A stretch of DNA of 64,000 nucleotides. Origin: Flavobacterium aerium. Lineage in GTDB: Bacteria; Bacteroidota; Bacteroidia; Flavobacteriales; Flavobacteriaceae. Shown piece after piece: positions 52,812-62,440 of this stretch. Position 1 is the first letter of the stretch; each line of letters opens with the position of its first letter. A program made the translations under genes and the position numbers. The notes under the pieces were generated by a model. The model was given only the letters and a program-made list of their open reading frames with translations. It was not told where the DNA came from and searched no databases. The stretch lies in contig NZ_JARQWR010000001.1 of the NCBI RefSeq assembly GCF_030766725.1, positions 248,001 through 312,000 on the forward strand, read 5' to 3'.

Positions 52812-53519
52812 TTAAACATTAACTACTGTTCCTACATTTTCTCCTTCGCAAATTTTTAATAGATTACCTTCTTTGTTCATATCGAAAACAATAATTGGCA
52901 ATTCGTTTTCCTGGCTTAATGTGAAAGCTGTTGTATCCATTACGTTTAATCCTTTTTTCAATACATCTTCAAAAGAGATATAATCAAATTTTACGGCATC
53001 TTTATCTTTTTCAGGATCGGCAGAATAAATACCATCTACACGCGTTCCTTTCATAATTACATCTGCATTTATTTCAACACCTCTTAATACTGCAGCAGTA
53101 TCGGTTGTGAAATATGGATTTCCTGTTCCAGCACCAAAGATTACGATTCTACCTTTTTCAAGGTGTCTTACCGCTCTACGTTTAATGTAAGGTTCAGCAA
53201 TTGCTTCAATTTTTAATGCTGTTTGTAAGCGGGTTAGCATTCCCATTTCTTCTAATGCGCCTTGTAAAGCCATTCCATTAATTACAGTTGCCAACATTCC
53301 CATGTAATCACCTTGCACACGGTCCATACCATTACTTGCTCCAGCAACTCCTCTAAAAATATTTCCTCCTCCAATAACGATTGCAATTTCTACACCTTTA
53401 TCGTGAATTTTTTTTATTTCAACGGCATATTCTGCTAATCTTTGTGGATCGATACCATATTGTTTTTCGCCCATCAAGGCTTCACCGCTTAATTTCAGAA
53501 GGATTCTTTTGTACTTCAT
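52812..53519 (-). CDS. pyrH: UMP kinase
   Basis: A 235-aa hexameric bacterial UMP kinase: [12 protein letters not shown] (phosphate loop region), [55 protein letters not shown] and [15 protein letters not shown]. It makes UDP from UMP for nucleotide synthesis. Usual length and start. Gene order pyrH-frr is typical. A perfect -7 box lies 24 nt upstream. Confidence 0.97.
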   Translation of the reverse strand: MKYKRILLKLSGEALMGEKQYGIDPQRLAEYAVEIKKIHDKGVEIAIVIGGGNIFRGVAGASNGMDRVQGDYMGMLATVINGMALQGALEEMGMLTRLQTALKIEAIAEPYIKRRAVRHLEKGRIVIFGAGTGNPYFTTDTAAVLRGVEINADVIMKGTRVDGIYSADPEKDKDAVKFDYISFEDVLKKGLNVMDTTAFTLSQENELPIIVFDMNKEGNLLKICEGENVGTVVNV

Positions 53520-53542
53520 ACTTGATTTTTAGTTGAGTTGTG

Positions 53543-53550
53543 CAAATATA
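53543..53550 (-). promoter_or_regulatory. -7 promoter box of pyrH
   Basis: TATATTTG on the minus strand, exact TAnnTTTG match, 23 nt before the pyrH ATG. Confidence 0.55.
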
Positions 53551-53617
53551 CGGATAATATGATTTTTTAAAATAAGTTCACTAAAAATAAATAAAAAAGA
53601 AGTACGGAATTCAATTT

Positions 53618-54400
53618 CTATTGAATTTGTAAGTCTTCATAGGACTGCTTTGCTGCCTCATAACCAATTTTGAAAATACTATCCATTTTTAATTTATTAG
53701 TTTCAAAGGTACTGTAGATAGATAATTCTTGCGGTTCGATAATCCAATCACAAATATTAAATTTTTGAATGTTACTATTGGCAGAAAGTAAATCAAAAGC
53801 TCTAGTTGTTACCGCTTTTATAGAGGTTAAATCTTTGGCATCAATATTCTGAATAGGACTTACATATACACCAATTAAAGTTTCACATCTTCCTTGTAAT
53901 ATATCCGTTGGGAAGTGATTTAGAATTCCACCATCACTGTAGAGATTACCACCCACCATATAAGGAGATAATACACCAGGAAAAGCAGAAGAAGCTAAGA
54001 TGGCGTCTACAATTTTAGTGTCAGGAGGGAAAATTTTCAATTTTCCTTTTACCATATCGGTCGCCGTAATATGATTTACTATGGCTAAATCCCCTAGGGT
54101 AGCCTCTTGAAATATTTTGGTAAAATAACTTTTGAATGAATCAGAATCAATTAATCCTGCTTTTCGGAATGTGAAATGTTTCCAATGGAAAAAATAAATA
54201 GATTTGAAGAAGTCGAGAATTTCCTCTGGACTTTTCCCCCAAGAATATAAAGCACCTACAATCGAGCCTGCACTCGTTCCTGCAATATGAGTAGGTTTTA
54301 TCTTTTTTTCATCTAAAAATTTTAAAGCTCCTGCGTGTGCAAGACCTTTTGAACCGCCACCAGATAAAATCAATCCGATGGACTGCGAATTGAATCCCAT
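53618..54400 (-). CDS. Patatin-like phospholipase family protein
   Basis: A 260-aa cytoplasmic-type patatin. The oxyanion loop LILSGGGSKGLAHAGAL, the nucleophile Ser43 in GTSAGSIVGALYSWG and the Asp156 partner in LYSDGGILNHFP form the catalytic dyad. No signal peptide is seen. It should hydrolyse acyl esters of phospholipids; physiological substrate unknown. A single gene, 98 nt upstream of pyrH on the same strand. Confidence 0.92.
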   Translation of the reverse strand: MGFNSQSIGLILSGGGSKGLAHAGALKFLDEKKIKPTHIAGTSAGSIVGALYSWGKSPEEILDFFKSIYFFHWKHFTFRKAGLIDSDSFKSYFTKIFQEATLGDLAIVNHITATDMVKGKLKIFPPDTKIVDAILASSAFPGVLSPYMVGGNLYSDGGILNHFPTDILQGRCETLIGVYVSPIQNIDAKDLTSIKAVTTRAFDLLSANSNIQKFNICDWIIEPQELSIYSTFETNKLKMDSIFKIGYEAAKQSYEDLQIQ

Positions 54401-54506
54401 TGTTACTAATTTGGACTATAAAAGTACACTTTTTCAGCAATCCATAATTAATATTAACGGTTTATATAGAAACGATATATATTGTTGACCTATGTCGTAA
54501 TGGCAT

Positions 54507-54535
54507 TGCTTATTAGCAGCATTATGGTATTTTTG
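54507..54535 (+). promoter_or_regulatory. Promoter of the thioredoxin-like gene
   Basis: TTG (54507-54509) and TATTTTTG (54528-54535), 18-nt spacing, 21 nt upstream of the ATG at 54557. A good match to the Bacteroidota consensus. Confidence 0.6.
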
Positions 54536-54556
54536 TGATAATAATTTTAATCACTT

Positions 54557-55156
54557 ATGAAAAATATAATTACGAATAGTTTAGCGCAAAGTTATAGTTA
54601 TAAAGAATATAGAAGTGTAGTTGCAGCATTGTTGGTAGAGGGTAAATCTACAGGACATCAACAATCGGAAGATCTTACGCAGTATAGTCTTTTAAACGAA
54701 ACCAGAATGAATCGTTTGGAAAAAACAATGGTTATTACACCAGAAAATCAACAAAAGCTTCAAGCGTTGAAAGGAGATTATATTTGGTTGGTTATTTCTG
54801 AAGGCTGGTGTGGTGATGCGGCACAACTACTTCCAATTTTTCATAAAATGGTAGAATATTCAGAGGCTATCGAGCTAAAGATTGTTCTACGAGACGATAA
54901 TGAATTGTTGATGAATCAGTTTTTGACTAATGGAGGAAAGTCGATTCCAAAGTTGATAATTGTAGAGCGAGAAAGTTTAAAAGTATTAGCAGATTGGGGC
55001 CCAAGACCACAAGGTGCGACCGATTTAATTAAAAACTACAAAGCAGAATTTGGTGTTATTGACGAAACGGCAAAAATTAATTTGCAAAAATGGTACTTGG
55101 CGGATAAAGGAATCAGTACCCAAAATGAATTAATAACATTGATGCAGCAATTGTAA
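54557..55156 (+). CDS. Thioredoxin family protein with a single active-site Cys
   Basis: A 199-aa protein with a thioredoxin fold in its C-terminal two-thirds. The active-site region reads SEGWCGDAAQLLPIF; only the first Cys (C85) of the CxxC motif is kept, the second position being Ala. SIPKLIIVERESLKVLADWG, which includes the cis-Pro turn, follows. The single Cys would suit a monothiol or peroxiredoxin-like role rather than disulfide exchange. No signal peptide, so it is cytoplasmic. Substrate not known. Confidence 0.85.
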   Translation: MKNIITNSLAQSYSYKEYRSVVAALLVEGKSTGHQQSEDLTQYSLLNETRMNRLEKTMVITPENQQKLQALKGDYIWLVISEGWCGDAAQLLPIFHKMVEYSEAIELKIVLRDDNELLMNQFLTNGGKSIPKLIIVERESLKVLADWGPRPQGATDLIKNYKAEFGVIDETAKINLQKWYLADKGISTQNELITLMQQL

Positions 55157-55173
55157 ATGAATTATAGGGATTC

Positions 55174-55815
55174 TTAATTCAATTGAAGCGTTCCTATAAT
55201 TTTTATTTTAGAAGAAGTAGACATGCCTCCTGGGTTACAGCCGGGTAAACCTTCTGGGATTTCTGCGCCAATTGTTTTGTAATAGTCTACCCAAGCAGGA
55301 AAGAATACTTGCGAATTTGGTTGTTTGTACGTCATTGGGTACAATTGGAAGAAAGCTTTATTGTGATTTGCCGCTTTAAAAGCATCATAAATTAATTCAG
55401 AACAATAGTATTTTCCATTGTCGTACACATATTCATCATCATAAGGTACGCCTAATTGGGATAATGAAAAGGTTATGGCGGGTTGAATTAATGGAGTGTA
55501 TTCTTTCTTTAGTCTACCAATGTAAATCGGTTTTACTGTGTTTTTTGAAAAAGCTTGTAAGGTAGAAAGACGAACGGCTTTTCCTGCGGCTTCAATGATA
55601 TAAGTAGTATCCTTTTGGATGTAAACCAATCCCATATGATTGAAATCATTTCCTTTGTACCCTTCTGTTACAGCATTGATTGCATCACATAATGGACCAC
55701 ACTCCATGTCGATGAAAATTAAATCACCCGTTTTTAAGTCACTTGCCTTTTTAGTTTGCGCCTGAAAGGCAAATGAAATTAGTAGACAAAGCGGAAGGAA
55801 AATTTTTGTAATCAT
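55174..55815 (-). CDS. YiiX/YebB-like permuted NlpC/P60 cysteine hydrolase
   Basis: A 213-aa exported protein (signal peptide about 1-20, ending FQAQ). As in the circularly permuted papain-like hydrolases of the YiiX/YebB group, a His motif (NDFNHMGLVY) comes before the catalytic Cys (KYYCSELIYDAF), with LKTGDLIFIDMECGPL near the start. Members probably cleave amide bonds in the cell wall or act on lipids. The gene is 11 nt downstream of truB in the ftsX-uppP-truB cluster. Confidence 0.83.
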   Translation of the reverse strand: MITKIFLPLCLLISFAFQAQTKKASDLKTGDLIFIDMECGPLCDAINAVTEGYKGNDFNHMGLVYIQKDTTYIIEAAGKAVRLSTLQAFSKNTVKPIYIGRLKKEYTPLIQPAITFSLSQLGVPYDDEYVYDNGKYYCSELIYDAFKAANHNKAFFQLYPMTYKQPNSQVFFPAWVDYYKTIGAEIPEGLPGCNPGGMSTSSKIKIIGTLQLN

Positions 55816-55826
55816 GGTATGGTAAA

Positions 55827-56516
55827 TTATGGGGTAACAGTATCCTCAAATTCTGTTGCGCTAATCGCGTCTTCAACAGAGTATTCACCAATTTTTGTGC
55901 GTCGTAAAGCTGTTAAGTGCGCTCCTGAATTTAAGGCTTGACCAAAGTCGTAAGCTAGCGAACGAATGTAAGTTCCTTTGCTACATACCACTCTAAAATC
56001 AACCTCCGGTAAGGCAATACGCGTAATTTCAAATTCGTGAATTTCTACTTTACGTGTTGGAATAGCAATTTCTTCTCCCTTGCGAGCATGTTCGTATAAG
56101 CGAACACCATCTTTTTTTATGGCAGAGAAAATAGGCGGTCTTTGATCAATTTCACCAATAAATTGAAAGGTCGTCTGATTGATTAATTCATCATTAATAT
56201 GATCTATTGGATAATGGTGATCAACTTCTGTTTCCAAATCATAGGACGGAGTAGTAGCGCCAAGGTGAAATGTTCCCGTGTACTCTTTAACCATACCTTG
56301 TAATTCCTGAATGTTTTTGGTGAATTTACCAGTGCACACAATAAGTAATCCTGTAGCCAATGGATCTAAAGTTCCAGCATGACCTACTTTGATTTTTTTA
56401 AGACCTAAGTGTTTTTTTAAACTCCATTTTATTTTATTGACTGCTTGAAAAGAAGACCAATGCAAAGGTTTGTCTATTAATAAAACTTTCCCGTTTTGAA
56501 ATGATTCCGCAGTCAT
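55827..56516 (-). CDS. truB: tRNA pseudouridine(55) synthase
   Basis: A 229-aa TruB: the catalytic Asp51 in VGHAGTLDPLATGLLIVC, GTFHLGATTPSYDLETEV and the C-terminal FRVVCSKGTYIRSLAYDFGQAL. It makes pseudouridine at position 55 of tRNA, and is shorter than proteobacterial TruB because it lacks the PUA domain, normal in Bacteroidota. Its ATG shares one base with the uppP stop, so translation is probably coupled. Confidence 0.97.
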   Translation of the reverse strand: MTAESFQNGKVLLIDKPLHWSSFQAVNKIKWSLKKHLGLKKIKVGHAGTLDPLATGLLIVCTGKFTKNIQELQGMVKEYTGTFHLGATTPSYDLETEVDHHYPIDHINDELINQTTFQFIGEIDQRPPIFSAIKKDGVRLYEHARKGEEIAIPTRKVEIHEFEITRIALPEVDFRVVCSKGTYIRSLAYDFGQALNSGAHLTALRRTKIGEYSVEDAISATEFEDTVTP

Positions 56517-57301
56517 TATATAATTGTCAATGGGTGAATGAAATAATGGATGATTATAAGAGCTAGACCAGCAATGATTCTATAGTATCCAAATACTTTA
56601 AAACCATACTTGCTTAGATATCCTATGAAAGTTTTGATGGCTAATAAAGCGACAATGAAAGCCACGATGTTTCCAATAACTAATAAGTTAATTTGATCGG
56701 ATGATAATTCCAATCCTGCTTTATAATAATCATATCCTTTTTTTGCAGTTGCACCAAACATTGTTGGTACAGCTAAGAAAAAGGAGAATTCTGCAGCAGA
56801 AGTTCGTGATAATTTTTGTGACATACCTCCTACAATACTAGCACCACTTCGAGAAACTCCCGGTATCATAGCGATACACTGAAAGAAACCAATTTTTAGA
56901 GCAGTTAAATAAGTGATTTTAGTTTCCTGAGATCCTTTAAACCAATCATCAACTTTTAGTAATATAACACCACCAATAACCAATGAAATAGCAACAGTTA
57001 ATGGACTTTCTAATAAACTATCAATAAAATCACTAAGTAATAAACCTAATACAACAGCTGGAATAAAAGCAACCAATAGTTTTAAGTAAAAATCAATAGA
57101 TTGAAAAAATCGCTTAAAATAAAGGACTAGTACCGATAGAATAGCACCCAGTTGAATTACGATTGTAAAAAGTTTTGTGAAATCATCATGAGCAATTCCA
57201 AAAAAGGAAGAGGCAATAATCATGTGGCCTGTAGAAGATACAGGTAGGTATTCGGTTAATCCTTCAATGATTGCAAGGATAACGGCTTCAATAAGTGTCA
57301 T
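56516..57301 (-). CDS. uppP: Undecaprenyl-diphosphate phosphatase
   Basis: A 261-aa membrane enzyme (BacA type) with eight TMs and the two conserved loops: [22 protein letters not shown] (with Glu, Ser and His) and [17 protein letters not shown] (active-site Arg/Ser). It recycles undecaprenyl diphosphate to the lipid carrier used in cell wall synthesis. It follows a DUF3098 protein by 3 nt. Confidence 0.97.
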   Translation of the reverse strand: MTLIEAVILAIIEGLTEYLPVSSTGHMIIASSFFGIAHDDFTKLFTIVIQLGAILSVLVLYFKRFFQSIDFYLKLLVAFIPAVVLGLLLSDFIDSLLESPLTVAISLVIGGVILLKVDDWFKGSQETKITYLTALKIGFFQCIAMIPGVSRSGASIVGGMSQKLSRTSAAEFSFFLAVPTMFGATAKKGYDYYKAGLELSSDQINLLVIGNIVAFIVALLAIKTFIGYLSKYGFKVFGYYRIIAGLALIIIHYFIHPLTII

Positions 57302-57304
57302 TCT

Positions 57305-57544
57305 TTATTTTTTCGGGTTCTTTAAAATAGAATAGATAGTAATTCCAAAACCGATTAATACCGTTGTTGGAGCAAGTCTGATTCTTCTAAAATTGAAAAT
57401 GTCTTCGCTGAAAACGGCAGGGTCATTTGCACTACCACCAGCCATTAAAATAAAACCTAATGCAATTACAGCAATTCCAATCAATAGAATTTTATAGTTT
57501 ACTTTTTCAAATAAAAAGTCTGGTTTCGGTTGGTTATCTTTCAT
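57305..57544 (-). CDS. DUF3098 family membrane protein
   Basis: A 79-aa protein with two membrane helices (about 18-36 and 56-72), including YKILLIGIAVIALGFILMAGG and the short FSEDIFNFRRIRLAPT between them, as in DUF3098. It is usually encoded between ftsX and uppP in Bacteroidota, and its role, presumably in cell division or envelope assembly, is not known. Spacing is 3 nt to uppP and 54 nt from ftsX. Confidence 0.9.
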   Translation of the reverse strand: MKDNQPKPDFLFEKVNYKILLIGIAVIALGFILMAGGSANDPAVFSEDIFNFRRIRLAPTTVLIGFGITIYSILKNPKK

Positions 57545-57598
57545 TTTTTAAAAATTATAAGGTTTTATAGTAATTCAATAGTACTGTGAGTATATTGA

Positions 57599-58474
57599 TT
57601 AATAAAGATCGTCTGTTCTTAAATTCAAGAATCGTTGTGTGGCAAAGAATGTACTAATCCAAGTAATTAATATACCCACTAAAAGTACACCTAGTAAAAT
57701 AACACCCACTAAAAGCTTATCATTTAGAATTCCCAGATTAGGGAACTTATCATTTACGTAATACAATACAGCCACTAAAGCGATGATGGCTAATAGTGAA
57801 CCGATGATTCCTAATTTTATACTTCTCCAAATGAATGGTTTTCTAATAAAAGATTTAGTAGCTCCCACCATTTGCATGGTTTTGATAATAAAACGGTTAG
57901 AGTAAATAGATAATCTCATCGAGCTATTAATCAGTAAAACAGCAATAAAAGCTAGGAAGCCACTGGCGATTAAAATCCAGAAACTAATTTTTTGAATATT
58001 GTCATTAACTAAATTCACCAATTGTTTATCGTAAACAATATCAGAAATAGCAGTATTTTTTCGGAATTCTTTTTCAATATGGCGGATGCTGTCGGCAACA
58101 ACATAATCAGCTTTTAAATAAATATCGTAAGAGTTTTGAAGCGGATTGAAACCTAAGAAAGACATAAAGTCTTCGCCAATAATATCTTTATGTTGCTTAG
58201 CAGCACTCTCTTTTGAAACAAATTTACTCTGATTTACAAAAGCAGCTTTGTCCAGATTAGCACCAAATGATTTTATAAGACTATCACTTGCCTCGTCTTT
58301 AAAATAGACTGACATCGCAATTTCTTCTTTAAAATCATCAGATAATTTTTTAGAATTGATTACAAATAAACCTAATATTCCTAGTAAAAATAGTACTAAA
58401 AAGATACTCAATACTACGGAGAAATAGGACGAAATTAATCGGCGCTTTTGGTATTTTTCAAAAGAAGAACTCAT
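57599..58474 (-). CDS. ftsX: Cell division protein FtsX
   Basis: A 291-aa permease-type subunit of the FtsEX complex: an early TM (VVLSIFLVLFLLGILGLFVI, about 18-37), a periplasmic loop (about 40-165) and three C-terminal TMs, with RLSIYSNRFIIKTMQMVGATKSFIRKPF, the usual FtsX junction. FtsEX controls cell wall hydrolases at division. The FtsE ATPase gene is not in this window. It is first in the ftsX-DUF3098-uppP-truB-hydrolase row, probably one operon. Confidence 0.94.
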   Translation of the reverse strand: MSSSFEKYQKRRLISSYFSVVLSIFLVLFLLGILGLFVINSKKLSDDFKEEIAMSVYFKDEASDSLIKSFGANLDKAAFVNQSKFVSKESAAKQHKDIIGEDFMSFLGFNPLQNSYDIYLKADYVVADSIRHIEKEFRKNTAISDIVYDKQLVNLVNDNIQKISFWILIASGFLAFIAVLLINSSMRLSIYSNRFIIKTMQMVGATKSFIRKPFIWRSIKLGIIGSLLAIIALVAVLYYVNDKFPNLGILNDKLLVGVILLGVLLVGILITWISTFFATQRFLNLRTDDLY

Positions 58475-58542
58475 ATTATGGCTGTAATTATTTGGTAAAA
58501 ATAATAAAGAAATTCTTTATACATAGTTTATAACGTGTAAAG

Positions 58543-58573
58543 TTTTGACTTTCGTACAATAAACGTAAATTTG
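58543..58573 (+). promoter_or_regulatory. Promoter of leuS
   Basis: TTTTG (58543-58547) and TAAATTTG (58566-58573), 18-nt gap, a full consensus Bacteroidota promoter; the predicted 5' leader is about 80 nt. Confidence 0.6.
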
Positions 58574-58657
58574 CTACTTCATTAATAATGAAAAACGAGT
58601 AAGAATACGAAAATTTTTCCTCATTTTTTCAATTTTTAAAAACATTCAAGTTCAACA

Positions 58658-61474
58658 ATGAAATACAATCCGAACGAAATCGAAGCCAAATGGCAAAAAT
58701 ATTGGGCAGAAAATCAGACTTTTAAAGCTGAAAACCATTCTGAAAAACCGAAATATTATGTGTTAGACATGTTTCCCTATCCATCAGGAGCAGGACTACA
58801 CGTTGGGCATCCGCTCGGATATATTGCTAGTGATATTTATGCACGTTACAAACGTCATACGGGATTCAATGTATTACACCCACAAGGATACGATAGCTTT
58901 GGATTGCCAGCAGAACAATATGCAATTCAAACAGGACAACATCCGGCAGTTACAACTGAAGCCAATATTGCGCGCTACAGAGAACAATTGGATAAAATAG
59001 GTTTTTCATTCGATTGGAGTAGAGAAGTACGCACATCAGAACCAGAATATTACAAATGGACACAATGGATTTATATTCAATTGTTCAATTCATGGTACAA
59101 TTTGGATACAGACAAAGCAGAAGAAATTAGCACCTTGATTGAGAAATTCAAAGCAGAAGGAAATACGGCAGTAAATGCAGTGTGTGATGATGCGATTGTT
59201 CCTTTCACGGCAGCAGAATGGCATGCTTTTTCAAATGAGCAACAACAAAGAATATTGCTACAATATCGTATGACTTTCTTGGCAGAGACTGAAGTTAACT
59301 GGTGCCCAGCATTAGGTACAGTTTTGGCAAATGATGAAATTATCAATGGAGTTTCTGAGCGTGGAGGTCATCCTGTAATTCGTAAAAAAATGACCCAATG
59401 GAGTATGCGTATTTCTGCTTATGCAGAACGCTTATTGCAAGGTTTAGATACGATTGATTGGACAGAATCATTGAAAGAAAGCCAACGTAATTGGATTGGA
59501 AAATCAGTTGGGGCAGAAGTACAGTTCAAAGTAAAAAACTCAGCTGCTGACATTTCAGTTTTTACAACAAGACCTGATACAATTTACGGAGTAACGTTTA
59601 TGACGCTAGCGCCAGAACATGAGTTAGTAGCACAAATTACAACTGCTGCGCAAAAATCTGCAGTTGATGCCTATATTGAAGCTACAGCAAAACGAAGTGA
59701 ACGTGAACGCATGGCCGATGTTAAAAATATTTCAGGTGTATTCACAGGAGCGTATGCAGAACATCCTTTTACAAAAGAATCGATTCCAGTATGGATTGGT
59801 GATTATGTGTTAGCAGGATATGGTACAGGAGCTGTGATGGCAGTGCCTTGTGGAGATCAACGTGATTATGATTTTGCAAAGCATTTTGATATAGAGATTA
59901 AAAATATATTTGATAATGTAGATATCACTGAGGCAGCTTACGGAGAAAAAGATAATGTGAAAATCGCAAATTCTGATTTCCTAAACGGTTTGACTTATAA
60001 AGAAGCGACGCACAAAGCAATTGAAGCCTTAGAGAAATTAGGACAAGGAAAAGGTAAAACAAATTACCGTTTGCGTGATGCAGTATTCAGTCGTCAAAGA
60101 TATTGGGGAGAACCATTTCCTGTATATTACGTGAATGGACTGCCACAAATGATTGACACCATTCACTTACCAATACGTTTGCCAGAAGTAGAGAAGTATT
60201 TGCCAACAGAAGATGGGCAACCACCTCTAGGAAATGCAACAGTATGGGCATGGGATACGGCTAAAAATGCTGTAGTAAGCAATACGCTAATTGATGATGT
60301 AACTATTTTTCCATTAGAATTAAACACTATGCCAGGATGGGCAGGAAGCTCATGGTATTGGTTGCGTTATATGGATGTACATAATACTTCAGAATTTGTT
60401 TCGTCTACAGCGCAGAATTATTGGAAAAATGTAGATTTATATATCGGAGGAAGTGAGCATGCAACGGGACACCTGTTGTACAGTCGTTTTTGGAATAAAT
60501 TCTTGAAAGATGTAGGATTTGTAATCGAAGATGAGCCATTTAAGAAATTGATTAATCAAGGAATGATTTTAGGAACAAGTGCTTTCGTATACCGATTAGA
60601 AGGAACGAATACTTTTATTTCTAAAAATAAAATAAATGGACAAAGCGTTCAACCTATTCACGCTGATGTATCTTTTGTAAATGCATCAGATGAATTAGAC
60701 ATTGAAGCTTTCAAAAATTGGAGAGAAGAATACAGAACTGCCGAATTTATTTTGGACGATCAAGGAAAATATTTTGTAGGACGCGAAGTAGAGAAAATGT
60801 CTAAGTCTAAATACAATGTAGTTACACCAGATGATATTTGTGATCAACACGGAGCAGATACATTACGTTTGTATGAAATGTTCTTAGGTCCCTTAGAGCA
60901 AGCAAAACCATGGAATACAGCAGGAATTACAGGAGTTTCTGGATTCTTGAAAAAACTATGGAAATTATACTTTGGAGATAATGGATTAATTGTGACGGAT
61001 AATGAGCCAACGAAAGAAGCGCTAAAAACATTACATAAAACGATTAAGAAAACCCAAGAAGATATTGAGAATTTTTCATTCAATACTTCAGTGAGTTCAT
61101 TTATGATTGCAGTGAATGAATTGACAGCGCAAAACTGCCATGAAAGAGCAATCTTAGAACCATTGTCTATTTTGGTTGCTCCTTATGCACCACATATTGC
61201 GGAAGAATTATGGAATCAATTAGGAAATACAACATCAGTTTCGATAGCTCCATTTCCAAAATTCGATGCACAACATTTAGTGGAAAGCAGTAAAGAATAT
61301 CCAGTTTCCTTTAATGGAAAAATGCGTTTCAAAATAGAATTACCTGTTGATTTGACAGCTGCTGAAATAGAAAAAATCATTATGGCAGATGAAAGAACAA
61401 TTCAACAATTAGCAGGAAAAACACCAAATAAAGTGATTATAGTACCGGGTAAAATTATCAACTTAGTAGGATAA
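58658..61474 (+). CDS. leuS: Leucyl-tRNA synthetase
   Basis: A 938-aa class Ia synthetase: HIGH-type motif HVGH (48-51) in GAGLHVGHPLGY, an editing (CP1) domain (about 230-420, including TTRPDTIYGVTFMTLAPEH and GYGTGAVMAVPCGDQRD), YIGGSEHATGHLLYSRFW, the KMSKSK motif near residue 713 and an anticodon-binding helical domain. An extra segment (about 140-185) between the catalytic halves is typical for Bacteroidota LeuRS. It charges tRNA-Leu and corrects mischarging. It stands alone with its own promoter and terminator. Confidence 0.97.
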   Translation: MKYNPNEIEAKWQKYWAENQTFKAENHSEKPKYYVLDMFPYPSGAGLHVGHPLGYIASDIYARYKRHTGFNVLHPQGYDSFGLPAEQYAIQTGQHPAVTTEANIARYREQLDKIGFSFDWSREVRTSEPEYYKWTQWIYIQLFNSWYNLDTDKAEEISTLIEKFKAEGNTAVNAVCDDAIVPFTAAEWHAFSNEQQQRILLQYRMTFLAETEVNWCPALGTVLANDEIINGVSERGGHPVIRKKMTQWSMRISAYAERLLQGLDTIDWTESLKESQRNWIGKSVGAEVQFKVKNSAADISVFTTRPDTIYGVTFMTLAPEHELVAQITTAAQKSAVDAYIEATAKRSERERMADVKNISGVFTGAYAEHPFTKESIPVWIGDYVLAGYGTGAVMAVPCGDQRDYDFAKHFDIEIKNIFDNVDITEAAYGEKDNVKIANSDFLNGLTYKEATHKAIEALEKLGQGKGKTNYRLRDAVFSRQRYWGEPFPVYYVNGLPQMIDTIHLPIRLPEVEKYLPTEDGQPPLGNATVWAWDTAKNAVVSNTLIDDVTIFPLELNTMPGWAGSSWYWLRYMDVHNTSEFVSSTAQNYWKNVDLYIGGSEHATGHLLYSRFWNKFLKDVGFVIEDEPFKKLINQGMILGTSAFVYRLEGTNTFISKNKINGQSVQPIHADVSFVNASDELDIEAFKNWREEYRTAEFILDDQGKYFVGREVEKMSKSKYNVVTPDDICDQHGADTLRLYEMFLGPLEQAKPWNTAGITGVSGFLKKLWKLYFGDNGLIVTDNEPTKEALKTLHKTIKKTQEDIENFSFNTSVSSFMIAVNELTAQNCHERAILEPLSILVAPYAPHIAEELWNQLGNTTSVSIAPFPKFDAQHLVESSKEYPVSFNGKMRFKIELPVDLTAAEIEKIIMADERTIQQLAGKTPNKVIIVPGKIINLVG

Positions 61475-61496
61475 ACGTAATCTACCATTAAAATAC

Positions 61497-61526
61497 ACGC
61501 CAACAAGGATTTAACTTTGTTGGCGT
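61497..61526 (+). terminator. Intrinsic terminator after leuS
   Basis: ACGCCAACAA and TTGTTGGCGT form a perfect 10-bp stem with a 10-nt loop, then TTTTTTATT. Confidence 0.92.
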
Positions 61527-61643
61527 TTTTTATTGCAGTACATCATCAATGTAGCATGTACATAAACTGACAAAATTTCAATACCCAGTAATTGGCCAGA
61601 TTTTTGTATATTAGAGCTATATATTTAAAAACAAAAAAGAAAG

Positions 61644-62336
61644 ATGATAGGGTATTATATTATTATTGGAGCAATAGCTTTAGTAAGCTGGTTAGTGAGT
61701 TCGCAACTGAAAAATAAGTTTGAGTATTACTCAAAAGTTCACTTGCGTAATGGAATGAGTGGTGCAGAAATTGCAGAAAAAATGCTAGCAGACAATGGTA
61801 TCTATGATGTAAAAGTTGTCTCAACACCAGGAATGCTATCCGATCACTATAATCCAGCGAATAAAACGGTAAACTTAAGTGAAGGAGTGTATAATCAACG
61901 TAATGCAGCGGCAGCAGCTGTAGCAGCTCACGAATGTGGACATGCTGTACAACATGCTAAAGGATATGAATGGTTGCAAATGCGTTCCAAAATGGTGCCG
62001 ATTGTAAATGTTGCTTCTAGTTTATCGCAGTGGGTTATCCTAGGAGGTTTAATCCTAATGGCTAGTACTGCTATTGGACAAACAGTGGCGATAGTTGGAT
62101 TGATTCTTTTTGCTGTAGGAACTGTATTTAGTTTTGTAACATTACCTGTAGAATACGATGCAAGTAATCGTGCTTTAGCTTGGTTGAAAAATAAAAACAT
62201 GTTGACTCCAGAAGAATATGCTGGAGCGGAAGATTCATTGAAATGGGCAGCTAGAACTTATGTCGTTGCAGCTGTCGGATCATTGGCAACACTACTATAT
62301 TTCGCAATGCGAATACTAGGAAGTTCAAGAAATTAA
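61644..62336 (+). CDS. Zinc metallopeptidase, YugP family
   Basis: A 230-aa membrane protein of Zn_peptidase_2 (YugP-like). The N-terminal TM (about 3-18) is followed by RNGMSGAEIAEKMLADNGIYDV, the zinc motif HECGH (about 96-100) in AAHECGHAVQHAKGYE and four TMs towards the end, with VEYDASNRALAWL holding the probable third ligand region. It is a predicted membrane-bound protease of unknown substrate. A single-gene unit ending at a strong terminator. Confidence 0.93.
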   Translation: MIGYYIIIGAIALVSWLVSSQLKNKFEYYSKVHLRNGMSGAEIAEKMLADNGIYDVKVVSTPGMLSDHYNPANKTVNLSEGVYNQRNAAAAAVAAHECGHAVQHAKGYEWLQMRSKMVPIVNVASSLSQWVILGGLILMASTAIGQTVAIVGLILFAVGTVFSFVTLPVEYDASNRALAWLKNKNMLTPEEYAGAEDSLKWAARTYVVAAVGSLATLLYFAMRILGSSRN

Positions 62337-62356
62337 TTATAGGTTGTATGATAAAT

Positions 62357-62385
62357 AAAAAATCCGCTTTTATAGCGGATTTTTT
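62357..62385 (+). terminator. Terminator after the zinc metallopeptidase gene
   Basis: AAAAAATCCGCT pairs with AGCGGATTTTTT (12 bp, 5-nt loop) and is followed by a short T run. It also lies at the end of the convergent lipoprotein gene. Confidence 0.9.
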
Positions 62386-62440
62386 TATGTAGAAAAATAA
62401 GATTACAGTTTATTATTATTGATTTTCATCTTCAATATTT